DNA of 64,000 bases from Streptomyces sp. HUAS CB01 (GTDB lineage Bacteria; Actinomycetota; Actinomycetes; Streptomycetales; Streptomycetaceae): the NCBI RefSeq assembly GCF_030406905.1, contig NZ_CP129137.1:5042001-5106000 (forward strand), in the 5' to 3' direction. The notes under the pieces are model-generated. The model saw only the letters and a program-made list of their open reading frames with translations. It did no database searches and was not told the DNA's origin. Positions within the stretch are counted from its first letter, which is position 1, and each line of letters opens with the position of its first letter. Both the position numbers and the translations under genes were made by a program. Positions 6,767-16,614 of the stretch are shown piece after piece.

Positions 6767-9196
6767 ATGTCCGAGGTCGACGCCCCACGCGGGAGGACAT
6801 GCTCCCGTACGCCCTGCCTCCGCACCTCCCGGTCCCGGTCCGGACGCTCCCGCACGCTGCGCTCGGTGGCACTGCTCACGAGCGGCGTGCTCGTCCTGCC
6901 GGTGCTGGCCGGCTGCACGTCGGAGGAGGGCGGCCCCGAGGCCGTGACCGTCCCCGCGGACATCGGCCACGCCGGGCGCAACCAGGTCGAACAGGGCGGC
7001 ACACTGCGGTGGGCCGTCGACTCCGTACCCACGACGCTCAACACCTTCCAGGCCGATGCGGACGCCGCCACCGCCCGTGTCGCCGGTGCCGCGCTCCCCT
7101 CCCTCTTCACTCCGGACCAGCGGGGCCGCCCGCAGCTCAACCCCGACTACCTGGAGTCCGCCGAGCTCGTCGACCGCGAGCCCAAGCAGGTCGTCCTGTA
7201 CAAGCTCAACCAGGAGGCGGTCTGGACCGACGGGCGGGAGATCGGTGCGCCGGACTTCGTCGCCCAGTGGCGGGCGCTCAGCGGCAAGGACTCGGCCTAC
7301 TGGACCGCGCGAAACGCCGGCTACGAGCGCATCGAGAACATCGAGCGCGGCAAGAACGACCTGGAGGTCCGGGTGACCTTCGCCAGGCCGTACGCCGACT
7401 GGCGATCGCTGTTCTCCCCGCTCTACCCCAAGGAGACGATGGGCAGCCCGGCGTCCTTCAACGACGGGGCCCGCACGGAGCTGCCGGTGACGGCCGGGCC
7501 CTTCGCCCTGCAGAAGATCGACAGCGAGGACGGCACCGTCACGCTCGTCCGCAACCCGCGCTGGTGGGGCGAGCCGGCCAAGCTCGACTCGCTCGTGCTG
7601 CGGGCCGTGCCGCGCGACCGGCGGGCCGCGGCGCTCGCCACGGGCGCCGTCGATCTGGCCGAGATCGACCGGGGCGTGGCCGAACGCATCGCCGTGGCGC
7701 ACAAGGACCCGGAGGGCGGCAGCGGCGGCAGCGGTCCGGGCGCCGCGTCCGCCGAGGCCGGGGAGTCCGCCGACGGCTCCGGGGAGACCGGGCAGGAACG
7801 TTCCTCCGGGGGCGCCGGGGAGGACGCCGACGGGAGTGGGCTGCTCGCGCGGGAACGCGCGGACGCCGGGCTGACGAGGTTCACCAGCGAGCAGACGGCG
7901 CTGCGCGGATTCGTGGTCCGCAAGTCCCTGGAGCCCGCGTACACCCAGCTGGCGCTCAACGGCGAGTCGGGACCGCTCGCGGACGAACGGGTGCGACGGG
8001 CCGTGGCCCGGGCGCTGGACCGCCGGGAGCTCGCCGAAACCGTGCTCAAGCCCCTCGGCCTGCCCGCGAAGCCCGTCGGCAGCCACCTCGCGCTCGCGGG
8101 CCAGCCCGGGTACGCGGACAGCAGCGGTGCGCTCGGCGGTCAGGACACCGCGGAGGCCCAGGCGCTGCTCGCCGACGCGGGCTGGACCCGGGAGGGCGCC
8201 CGGGCGGCCGAGTCCGGCACGAAGGCGGGCCCCGAGAAGAGCCCGGCCGTGGAGAGCCCGGCGGCGGGGAGCAGCCCGTCCGCCCAGAGCCCGGCGGCCC
8301 AGAGCCCGGCGGCGGGGAGCAGCCCGTCCGCCCTGAGCCCGTCGGCGCAGAGCCCTTCGGCGGGCGGCTCGCCGTCCGCCGGCGGTCCGGGGGCGCCCGG
8401 TGCCCCGCAGAGCCCGGCGGCCGGGGGCGGTGCCCGTGCGGGGTCCGCCGCCGGGAGTGCGGCAGGCGGGGACGACAAGCCCGGAGCGGGCCGCCCCGCG
8501 GCGGTCCCGGCCGGGAGCGACGGGGACAAGGCGATGCCCGAGGCGTACAAGCGGGAGGGCGGTGTCGCGGGCGCCTACGCCCCGGTCGGTACCAGGGCCC
8601 CGGGCCGGAACCCGGTCGCGGGACCGCTCGGCAAGGACGGCAAGCCGCTCAGCCTCCGCTTCGTCCTCCCGTCGGGCCCGGGCTCCGAACCGCTGCGCGC
8701 GGTCGGTGACCGGATCCGCCGGATGCTGGACGAGGTCGGGATCCGCACGGAGGTGAAGAAGGTCGCCGAGGACAGCTTCTTCAAGGACCACATCGCCTCC
8801 GGGCACTACGACCTCGCCCTCTGGTCCTGGCCGGCCACGGCCTTCCCGGCGACGGACGCACGTCCGATCTACGCCAAGCCCGAACCCGCGACGGACGGGT
8901 CGCTGCTGGTGGAGCAGAACTACACCCGGGTCGGCACGGACCGCATCGACCAGCTCTTCGACGAGGCCGTCGGCGAGCTGGACGAGAGGAAGGCCAGTGA
9001 TCTGATGAAGCAGGTCGACGCCCGGATCTGGGCGGCGGCGGCCTCCATCCCCCTGTACCAGCGTCCGGAGCTGGTGGCCGCCAAACGCGACCTCGCCAAC
9101 GCGGGCGCATTCGGCTTCTCGGCCCCCCGCTACCAGGACATCGGCTTCGTGAAGGCGAAGCCGGCGCACGGGGCCGGGCCGGCCACGACGGGATAG
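6767..9196 (+). CDS. Solitary family-5 substrate-binding lipoprotein, LpqW-like
   Basis: 809 residues from the ATG preceded by GAAGGGG. A twin-basic, Arg-rich N-terminus precedes a hydrophobic segment and the lipobox VLAGC (C50), so the mature protein is a membrane-anchored lipoprotein. A later GTG near codon 34 is a possible alternative start. The body is a family-5 extracellular solute-binding (DppA/OppA) fold. Two low-complexity insertions interrupt it: a Gly/Glu-rich one at about 320-365 and a Ser/Pro/Ala-rich one at about 485-590. No permease or ATPase gene adjoins it. Its neighbour is typA. In Mycobacterium tuberculosis typA (Rv1165) is next to lpqW (Rv1166), a family-5-fold lipoprotein that influences mannoside assembly and is not a transport component. 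I therefore read this as the LpqW counterpart; the alternative is an orphan peptide-binding protein. Confidence 0.8.
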   Translation: MSEVDAPRGRTCSRTPCLRTSRSRSGRSRTLRSVALLTSGVLVLPVLAGCTSEEGGPEAVTVPADIGHAGRNQVEQGGTLRWAVDSVPTTLNTFQADADAATARVAGAALPSLFTPDQRGRPQLNPDYLESAELVDREPKQVVLYKLNQEAVWTDGREIGAPDFVAQWRALSGKDSAYWTARNAGYERIENIERGKNDLEVRVTFARPYADWRSLFSPLYPKETMGSPASFNDGARTELPVTAGPFALQKIDSEDGTVTLVRNPRWWGEPAKLDSLVLRAVPRDRRAAALATGAVDLAEIDRGVAERIAVAHKDPEGGSGGSGPGAASAEAGESADGSGETGQERSSGGAGEDADGSGLLARERADAGLTRFTSEQTALRGFVVRKSLEPAYTQLALNGESGPLADERVRRAVARALDRRELAETVLKPLGLPAKPVGSHLALAGQPGYADSSGALGGQDTAEAQALLADAGWTREGARAAESGTKAGPEKSPAVESPAAGSSPSAQSPAAQSPAAGSSPSALSPSAQSPSAGGSPSAGGPGAPGAPQSPAAGGGARAGSAAGSAAGGDDKPGAGRPAAVPAGSDGDKAMPEAYKREGGVAGAYAPVGTRAPGRNPVAGPLGKDGKPLSLRFVLPSGPGSEPLRAVGDRIRRMLDEVGIRTEVKKVAEDSFFKDHIASGHYDLALWSWPATAFPATDARPIYAKPEPATDGSLLVEQNYTRVGTDRIDQLFDEAVGELDERKASDLMKQVDARIWAAAASIPLYQRPELVAAKRDLANAGAFGFSAPRYQDIGFVKAKPAHGAGPATTG

Positions 9197-9199
9197 CGT

Positions 9200-9241
9200 C
9201 TCCGGGCTCCGCCTCCGGCCGCCGGCGAGCGGCGCCCGGAG
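9200..9241 (+). terminator. Possible terminator of the lipoprotein gene
   Basis: Inverted repeat CTCCGGGC (9200-9207) / GCCCGGAG (9234-9241) with a GC-rich, partly self-complementary interior, placed 4 bases after the stop codon. Confidence 0.45.
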
Positions 9242-9448
9242 CCGGACCTCTCACGGGTCCCGCCCCCACAGACCGGCCGGCGGGCTCCGGGTACGTCGGC
9301 GAACGCACGCACCCGGCGTCCCGGGCCCTCCGCGCCGTCTCTCGCCCACGGCCCCGCCCGCCGCGTACCCGGCGGGCGGGGCCGGAGGGCTTCCGGGGCG
9401 CCGCCGACCGGCACCGAGAGCCCGCACCGGCACGCCCGGAGCCGGTCC

Positions 9449-9590
9449 GCGGGCCCCTCACCGGGCCGGTCCCCGACGGGCCCGTACCGGAGCCCGGCGG
9501 GCCCCTCACCGGGCCGGTCCCGACGGGCCCGTACCGGAGCCCGGCGGGCCCCTCACCGGGCCGGTCCCGACGGGCCCGTACCGGAGCCCG
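9449..9590. repeat. Three tandem 47-48-bp repeats
   Basis: Units at 9449-9496 (48 bp, one extra C), 9497-9543 and 9544-9590 are otherwise near-identical. Each contains internal inverted motifs (CACCGGGCCGGT, ACGGGCCCGT). They lie in a 638-base gene-free spacer before typA. I see no coding function; the apparent long open frames here are a GC effect. Confidence 0.9.
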
Positions 9591-9664
9591 GAAGCCGCCC
9601 CGTCGCGTGCTCGGCGGCGGAAGCCTCCGCTCCGCTGATCCGGACCTCAGAAGCAGCTCAATTC

Positions 9665-9695
9665 CCTTGCCCGCCGGGAGCTCCGGCGGGCAAGG
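9665..9695. promoter_or_regulatory. Strong hairpin in the typA upstream region
   Basis: A 31-nt near-palindrome: 13 bp of perfect stem (9665-9677 with 9683-9695), closable by a further G-U pair. No T-tract follows. It lies 140 bases before the typA start, so it may be a terminator for upstream transcription or a structure in a typA leader. Confidence 0.6.
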
Positions 9696-9834
9696 TCGTC
9701 GCGGGTCGCATCGGGCCGGGAAGCCCCTTGCGCGGCGGCCCCGTACCATGGACACAGCCGTGGCGCGTCCGCCCGGCGGGCGTAAGAGGAAACAGACGCC
9801 GCATCCCACGATCCGAGAGAAGCGCAAGCCACCC

Positions 9835-11742
<1,908 letters not shown>

Positions 11743-11779
11743 ACCGTCCGGTTCCGGACATCGGGACCAGTCTGACCGC

Positions 11780-11822
11780 AACGGCCCGGGAGACCCCGCT
11801 CGAGGGGGTTTCCCGGGCCGTT
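11780..11822 (+). terminator. typA terminator
   Basis: Long inverted repeat, AACGGCCCGGGA on the left against the complementary right arm ending GGGCCGTTT, with inner GACCCC/GGGGGTT pairing around GCTCGA. It starts 37 bases after the typA stop and ends in TTT. Confidence 0.85.
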
Positions 11823-12223
11823 TCCGTGCGCGCGCCCGTCCGGGGGGCCGAGGTGCGTCCGGTCCGTCCGCCGTGTCCGCTGTGTCCGTCAACAGATTTT
11901 CCTGCGCCACTCGTCCGACTATCGGACGTAGCTCACCGGAAACCTGTATTAACAGTCCGTTTCGCGCGTGTCTGTCTGCGATCCCTTTGTCCGAATTTTG
12001 GGCCTCTGGGTCGGAGTGATGTTGCCAAAACGAGATGCTTTAAGTGTGGTTTACAGCCCGAACTTACCTAATAGTTGGCTTCACTGAGCTCGGGTCAACG
12101 GGTCACGCGCTGTGGGGAGCGCCGACTCACGAGCACACGGGGCACGGATCTCGCCGTCAGGGGTGTCGGCGTTGTCATGTGCCCACCCTTGCAGTGAATA
12201 CGTGGACTCATGAGGAGGAACCC

Positions 12224-12334
12224 ATGCGCGGTGCCACGAGCACCAGTGGGCTCGGGTCGTCGAAGATGGCTCGGACGACCGGTTTGCAGCGCACGTCATC
12301 CGGTCCGGTCGCCGGCAGCGGCCGGCGAATCTGA
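12224..12334 (+). CDS. 36-residue leader ORF ahead of bldKA
   Basis: ATG preceded by a near-perfect Shine-Dalgarno (GAGGAGGAACCC directly before the start), stronger than that of bldKA itself. The product is Ser/Thr/Gly/Arg-rich with a basic C-terminus (SGRRI) and no signal peptide, cysteine or hydrophobic run. I recognise no family. It ends 228 bases before bldKA. It could be a leader peptide that regulates downstream expression, a free-standing small protein, or chance. The ribosome binding site argues against chance. Confidence 0.5.
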   Translation: MRGATSTSGLGSSKMARTTGLQRTSSGPVAGSGRRI

Positions 12335-12441
12335 GACCCGGTCAACCGCTCGGCTCGCGTTCCTTGGGGGGATCCACCCCAACTGACGCTCTTTCCAGTC
12401 GCCCCGCCCACGGGAGTACCCGTGCGGTGGCGCGGTGTCAC

Positions 12442-12474
12442 TGCCGTGCCCGTCTTCAGGTGACGGGCAAGGCA
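12442..12474 (+). promoter_or_regulatory. Hairpin in the bldK leader
   Basis: Stem of 8 bp (TGCCCGTC 12447-12454 with GACGGGCA 12462-12469), extended by 4 bp after one mismatch, with a 7-nt loop. It lies between the 36-codon ORF and bldKA, where an attenuator would be expected. No T-tract follows. Confidence 0.5.
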
Positions 12475-12562
12475 TCGGCGAGACCGTCACGCAGCACGCC
12501 GGAACGGGCCACACGCCCGGTCATCTACGCGCGCAGGACCGCGGGTCACCCGACACCCGTGA

Positions 12563-13624
12563 ATGGACACCATCATGACCAGTCCAATTGAGATCGAGGG
12601 CGAGACCGCCTCTGTCGCCTTGGACAAGGAGACCGTTGCTGGGAACGACAGCGCGGACAAGGACAAGGACAAGAAGGAACTCACCGGCCGGTCGCCCGGC
12701 CAGCTGATGTGGGCGCGCTTCAAGCGCGACCGCACGGGTGTGATCTCCGCCTGTGTGGTGATCTTCTTCTTCGCCGTCGCCGCGCTGGCACCGGTGATCT
12801 CGGCCGTGTACGGCAAGAACCCTTACACGCTGTACGCACAGGAGCCGGACTACCCGTTCCTGCTCGACGACTTCGCGATGCCCAACGGTCCGTTCGGCGG
12901 CGTCTCGGGCGACTTCTGGTTCGGTGTCGAGCCCAACCTGGGCCGCGACGTGTTCACCATGCTGATCTACGGCATGCGCACGTCGCTGTTCATGGCGCTG
13001 ATCCTCACGTTCCTCTGTGTGGTGACGGGCGTCATCGTCGGAATGATCGGCGGCTACTTCGGCGGCAAGGTCGACTACTGGCTGGGCCGGATCACGGACT
13101 TCTTCCTGTCCTTCCCGAACCAGCTGTTCTTCATCGCCTTCATGCCGATCGTGACCGCGCTGTTCGTCTCCCCGACGGACGAGACGCCGACCTACCTCCG
13201 GGCGGTCGCGATCATCCTGGTGTCGTGGTTCCTCGGCTGGATGGGCATGGCCCGTCTGGTGCGCAGCTCGGTACTCTCCCTGCGCGAGCGGGAGTTCGTC
13301 GAGGCGGCGAAGGTCTCCGGAGCCCCTCGGTCGCGGATCGTCTTCAAGGAGATCCTGCCGAACATCGTCACTCCCATCCTGGTGCAGGGCACGTACATGC
13401 TGCCCAGCGCCATCCTCAACATCGCATTCCTCTCGTACGTGGGTGTCGGCTTCGTCGAGCCCACCCCCGACTGGGGCCGCATGTTCGCCATCGGCGCCAA
13501 GCTCTACGAGCAGGACCCGGCCTTCATGTTCTTCCCCGGTGTCGCGATGGTGATTTTCGTCCTGGCCTTCAACCTCCTCGGTGACTCGGTCCGGGACGCG
13601 TTCGACCCCAAGACCGGACGGTGA
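12563..13624 (+). CDS. bldKA: Oligopeptide ABC transporter permease, DppC/OppC type
   Basis: 353 residues. A charged Asp/Lys-rich N-terminal tail (about 1-45) is followed by about six membrane helices. The permease EAA motif (EFVEAAKVSGAPRSRIVFKE, about 246-265) contacts the ATPases. It is one of two inner-membrane subunits of a peptide importer. The gene order permease, binding protein, permease, ATPase, ATPase is that of the Streptomyces coelicolor bldK operon, whose product imports an extracellular peptide signal needed for aerial mycelium formation. The start is uncertain: an ATG four codons later (12575) is equally plausible and neither has a clear ribosome binding site. I noticed no TTA codon in the five genes, so direct bldA control is unlikely. 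Confidence 0.85.
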   Translation: MDTIMTSPIEIEGETASVALDKETVAGNDSADKDKDKKELTGRSPGQLMWARFKRDRTGVISACVVIFFFAVAALAPVISAVYGKNPYTLYAQEPDYPFLLDDFAMPNGPFGGVSGDFWFGVEPNLGRDVFTMLIYGMRTSLFMALILTFLCVVTGVIVGMIGGYFGGKVDYWLGRITDFFLSFPNQLFFIAFMPIVTALFVSPTDETPTYLRAVAIILVSWFLGWMGMARLVRSSVLSLREREFVEAAKVSGAPRSRIVFKEILPNIVTPILVQGTYMLPSAILNIAFLSYVGVGFVEPTPDWGRMFAIGAKLYEQDPAFMFFPGVAMVIFVLAFNLLGDSVRDAFDPKTGR

Positions 13625-13633
13625 CGTCCACGT

Positions 13634-13656
13634 GCGAGGGCAGCTGCCGCCCTCGC
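13634..13656 (+). promoter_or_regulatory. Intercistronic hairpin bldKA-bldKB
   Basis: Perfect 8-bp stem GCGAGGGC/GCCCTCGC with a 7-nt loop, 9 bases after the bldKA stop and 66 before the bldKB start. It may stabilise or partly terminate the mRNA so that binding protein and permease are made at different levels. Confidence 0.55.
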
Positions 13657-13722
13657 GCCGGGCAACCGGACGGCCAGGCAGCTCTTCTGGATAACAACCG
13701 ACAGGTAGGTGCAACGAGCATC

Positions 13723-15519
13723 ATGAATGCCATTCGATCGCGCTCCGCACGCGCTGTAGTCGTCGCGATGGCGGCCGGCTCGCTGGCGCTGACCGCGTGC
13801 TCCGGCAACAGCGGCAAGAACGCCAAGGACGAGTCGAAGTCCCAGGCGGACGCCTCGGCCCAGTCGAAGCCGGTTGCCTACGGTGACGCTGCCGCCTCCA
13901 ACGGCCCCGCTGCCGATGTCCCGGGCGCCAAGCCCGGCGGCACCATCAACGTCTACGCCCAGTCGGACATGACCCACATGGACCCGGGTCAGATCTACGT
14001 CAGCGACGCGGGTCAGTTCGCCAACCTGATCCACCGCGGCCTGACCAACTACCAGGAGGACGAGCAGGGCAACCTGACCGTCGTCGGTGACATCGCCACC
14101 GACTCCGGCAAGTCCTCCAACGGCGGCAAGACCTGGACCTTCACCCTGAAGGACGGCATCAAGGACGAGGACGGCAACGCCATCACGTCCGCCGACGTCC
14201 GCCACTCGATCGAGCGCCTGTACGCGAAGCACATCTTCGACGGCCCGACGTTCGTCCAGTCGTGGCTCTCGGGCAACGACTACCGCAAGGCGCTGCCGGA
14301 CGGCCCGTACAAGGGCAAGCACCTGCCCGACACGGTCCTCGCGACCCCGGACGCCAAGACGGTCGTCTTCAACTTCAACCAGCCGCGCCCGGACCTGCCG
14401 CAGGCCCTCGCCATGGCCGGTTACGCCATCGTTCCGCAGAAGGCGGACACGAAGGAGAAGTACGACAAGGGCCCCAAGGCCCTCGGTCCGTACAAGATCG
14501 CCGAGTACAAGGCCGGCAAGTCCCTCAAGCTGGTGAAGAACACCAACTGGGACCCGAAGACGGACGCCGTGCGCCACCAGTACGTGGACGGCTACAACTT
14601 CACCACCACCATCGACCCGGTCAACCAGACCAAGCGTCTGATCGCCGACCAGGGCGAGGCCAAGAACGCGATCCAGTTCTCGGACCAGGTCGACACGGAC
14701 CAGATGCAGGCCGTCATCACCAACTCGAAGGTGAACGCCCGCACGATCAAGGGCTACCAGCCCTACGTGTGGCAGCTGACCTTCAACCTCGACCGCATCA
14801 AGGACAAGAAGGTCCGCGACGCGATCACGTACGCGATCCCGAGCGCGGCCATGGTCCAGGCCGACGGTGGCAAGTACGGCGGTGAGGTCGCCGGTGGTCT
14901 GTTCGCCCCGACCCTGCCGGGCTTCGACAAGAGCTACGACCCGTTCGGCAAGCTGAAGAAGCCCAACGGTGACATCGAGAAGGCCAAGGAGCTGCTGAAG
15001 GAGGCGGGTGTCAAGGAGGGCACGAAGCTCACCTACGCCTACTCCAACACCCCGCGTGGCCAGAAGCAGCAGGTCATCATCAAGGACGCCCTGGCCAAGA
15101 TCGGCTTCGACGTCCAGGCCAAGGAGATCGACCGGGCCGCGTACTACGAGACCATCGGCAAGATCAAGAACCCGTACGACCTGTACATGACCGGCTGGGG
15201 CCAGGACTGGTCCTCCCCGTCCACGGTCGTCACCCCGGTCTACGACGGCAAGCTGATCTCCGACGGTGCCTCGAACTACTCCCACATCAACGACGCCAAG
15301 GTCAACTCCCTCATCGAGGAGGCGCTGAAGCTCGAGCCGCAGGCTGCGGCCAAGAAGTGGGAAGAGGCTCACCACCGCATCGTGGAGGAGATCAACCCGG
15401 CCGCCCCGGTCTACTACTCCAAGGTGATCCAGCTGTTCGGTTCGAACATCGGCGGCGCCAAGTACAGCACCGAGTCGAGCTACATCGACATCAACGACCT
15501 GTACCTGAAGCAGCCGTAA
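13723..15519 (+). CDS. bldKB: Oligopeptide-binding lipoprotein of the BldK transporter
   Basis: 598 residues. The signal peptide ends in the lipobox LTAC (C26), so it is a lipoprotein on the outer face of the membrane. The rest is a family-5 solute-binding (DppA/OppA) fold, Lys-rich and highly expressed in appearance. Within the operon it sits between the two permease genes, as in bldKABCDE. It binds the extracellular oligopeptide and delivers it to BldKA/BldKC. The start is the ATG of MNAIRSRSAR, which gives a normal signal peptide. It is flanked on both sides by hairpins, the usual signature of a binding-protein gene expressed above its permease. Confidence 0.9.
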   Translation: MNAIRSRSARAVVVAMAAGSLALTACSGNSGKNAKDESKSQADASAQSKPVAYGDAAASNGPAADVPGAKPGGTINVYAQSDMTHMDPGQIYVSDAGQFANLIHRGLTNYQEDEQGNLTVVGDIATDSGKSSNGGKTWTFTLKDGIKDEDGNAITSADVRHSIERLYAKHIFDGPTFVQSWLSGNDYRKALPDGPYKGKHLPDTVLATPDAKTVVFNFNQPRPDLPQALAMAGYAIVPQKADTKEKYDKGPKALGPYKIAEYKAGKSLKLVKNTNWDPKTDAVRHQYVDGYNFTTTIDPVNQTKRLIADQGEAKNAIQFSDQVDTDQMQAVITNSKVNARTIKGYQPYVWQLTFNLDRIKDKKVRDAITYAIPSAAMVQADGGKYGGEVAGGLFAPTLPGFDKSYDPFGKLKKPNGDIEKAKELLKEAGVKEGTKLTYAYSNTPRGQKQQVIIKDALAKIGFDVQAKEIDRAAYYETIGKIKNPYDLYMTGWGQDWSSPSTVVTPVYDGKLISDGASNYSHINDAKVNSLIEEALKLEPQAAAKKWEEAHHRIVEEINPAAPVYYSKVIQLFGSNIGGAKYSTESSYIDINDLYLKQP

Positions 15520-15536
15520 CACCGGCTCACGGCTGA

Positions 15537-15576
15537 CCCGTGGGGGTGCGCGCCAGGCGGAGCGCACCCCCACGGG
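15537..15576 (+). terminator. Strong hairpin (attenuating terminator) after bldKB
   Basis: Perfect 15-bp stem (15537-15551 with 15562-15576) with a 10-nt loop, 18 bases after the bldKB stop. Read-through would be needed for the last three bldK genes, so it is probably a partial terminator. Confidence 0.75.
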
Positions 15577-15626
15577 ACATCAACCCCTCACCGCCCCGCC
15601 GCTTCCGAAGAGAGCAGCTTCCCGCC

Positions 15627-16604
15627 ATGCTTCAGTTCCTCATCCGCAGGCTGACCGGCGCCGTCGTGATCATGTTCCTGATCGGCGCGTTCACGTTCTT
15701 CCTGTTCTACACAATCCCCCAGGACTTCGCCGCGCTCTCCTGCGGCAAGAACTGCAGCCCGGAGAACCTCGCGGTCATCCGCGAGAACCTCGGCCTCGAC
15801 AAGCCGATCTGGACGCAGTTCTGGGACTTCATGGTCGGAATCGTTGCCGGCCGGGACTTCCCCGTCGGTCACTGCGACGCTCCCTGCCTCGGGGTGTCCT
15901 TCACCACCGGCGAGTTCGTGTGGGACTCCATCCTGGACCGCTTCCCGCTCACCCTTTCGCTGACCGTCGGCGGTCTGGTGATCTTCCTCGTCCTGGGCCT
16001 CGGCTCGGGTCTGCTGGCCGCCTGGAAGCGCGGCACCTCGCTCGACAAGGCCGTCAGCGGCGCCTCCATGGTGCTCAGCTCGTTCCAGATCTACTTCCTG
16101 GGGCCGATCGTTCTTGGCATCTTCGTGTACAGCACCGGCTGGCTGGAGAGCCCCAAGTACGTTCCGTTCACGGACGATCCGGCGGGCTGGGTCGTGGGCC
16201 TGCTGATCCCCTGGGCCGTCATGGCCACGATCTTCACCGCGCAGTACACGCGTATGGCGCGCTCCACCATGATCGAGCAGCTTCAGGAGGAGCACGTCCG
16301 TACCGCCCGGGCCAAGGGCATGCGTCAGCGGTACGTCTTCTTCCGGTACGCCTGGCGCGGTTCCCTCACCCCCATCGTCACCATCCTCGGCATGGACCTC
16401 AGCGGTCTCCTCGCCGGCGCCGTGGTCACCGAGTTCACCTTCGACCTGGCGGGCATCGGCCGTCTCGCGGTGGAGTCCTCGCTGACCAAGGACCTCCCGC
16501 TGACCATGGGCGTGATGCTGTTCGGAGCCTTCTTCATCCTGCTCCTGAACATCCTCGTGGACCTCGCCTACGCCTACATCGACCCGCGCGTGCGCCTCGC
16601 CTAG
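15627..16604 (+). CDS. bldKC: Oligopeptide ABC transporter permease, DppB/OppB type
   Basis: 325 residues from the ATG of MLQFLIRRLTGAVV, the canonical DppB N-terminus; GAAGAGAG lies upstream. It has six membrane helices, a large loop after helix 1 (about 30-95, with Cys residues) and the EAA-like motif EEHVRTARAKGMRQRYVFFR. It pairs with BldKA to form the membrane channel. Its stop codon lies in the ribosome binding site (TAGGAG) of the next gene, indicating coupling. Confidence 0.9.
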   Translation: MLQFLIRRLTGAVVIMFLIGAFTFFLFYTIPQDFAALSCGKNCSPENLAVIRENLGLDKPIWTQFWDFMVGIVAGRDFPVGHCDAPCLGVSFTTGEFVWDSILDRFPLTLSLTVGGLVIFLVLGLGSGLLAAWKRGTSLDKAVSGASMVLSSFQIYFLGPIVLGIFVYSTGWLESPKYVPFTDDPAGWVVGLLIPWAVMATIFTAQYTRMARSTMIEQLQEEHVRTARAKGMRQRYVFFRYAWRGSLTPIVTILGMDLSGLLAGAVVTEFTFDLAGIGRLAVESSLTKDLPLTMGVMLFGAFFILLLNILVDLAYAYIDPRVRLA

Positions 16605-16614
16605 GAGAACGACC

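Larger units (their letters stand above)
11823..12562 (+). promoter_or_regulatory. Long upstream/leader region of the bldK operon
   Basis: 740 bases with no large gene. 11890-12090 is markedly less GC-rich than the surroundings and is the likely promoter zone; I cannot fix the -35/-10 boxes. The 36-codon ORF (12224-12334) and a hairpin (12442-12474) follow, which suggests a regulated leader transcript. Confidence 0.5.

Noticed and set aside
6554..9169. A minus-strand frame of 871 codons opposite the LpqW-like gene
   Set aside because: Arg/Gly/Leu-rich antisense shadow. The plus strand has a lipobox and a conserved fold.
9449..9590. Tandem repeats as a CRISPR array
   Set aside because: Units are contiguous 47-48-bp copies without variable spacers, and no cas gene is present.
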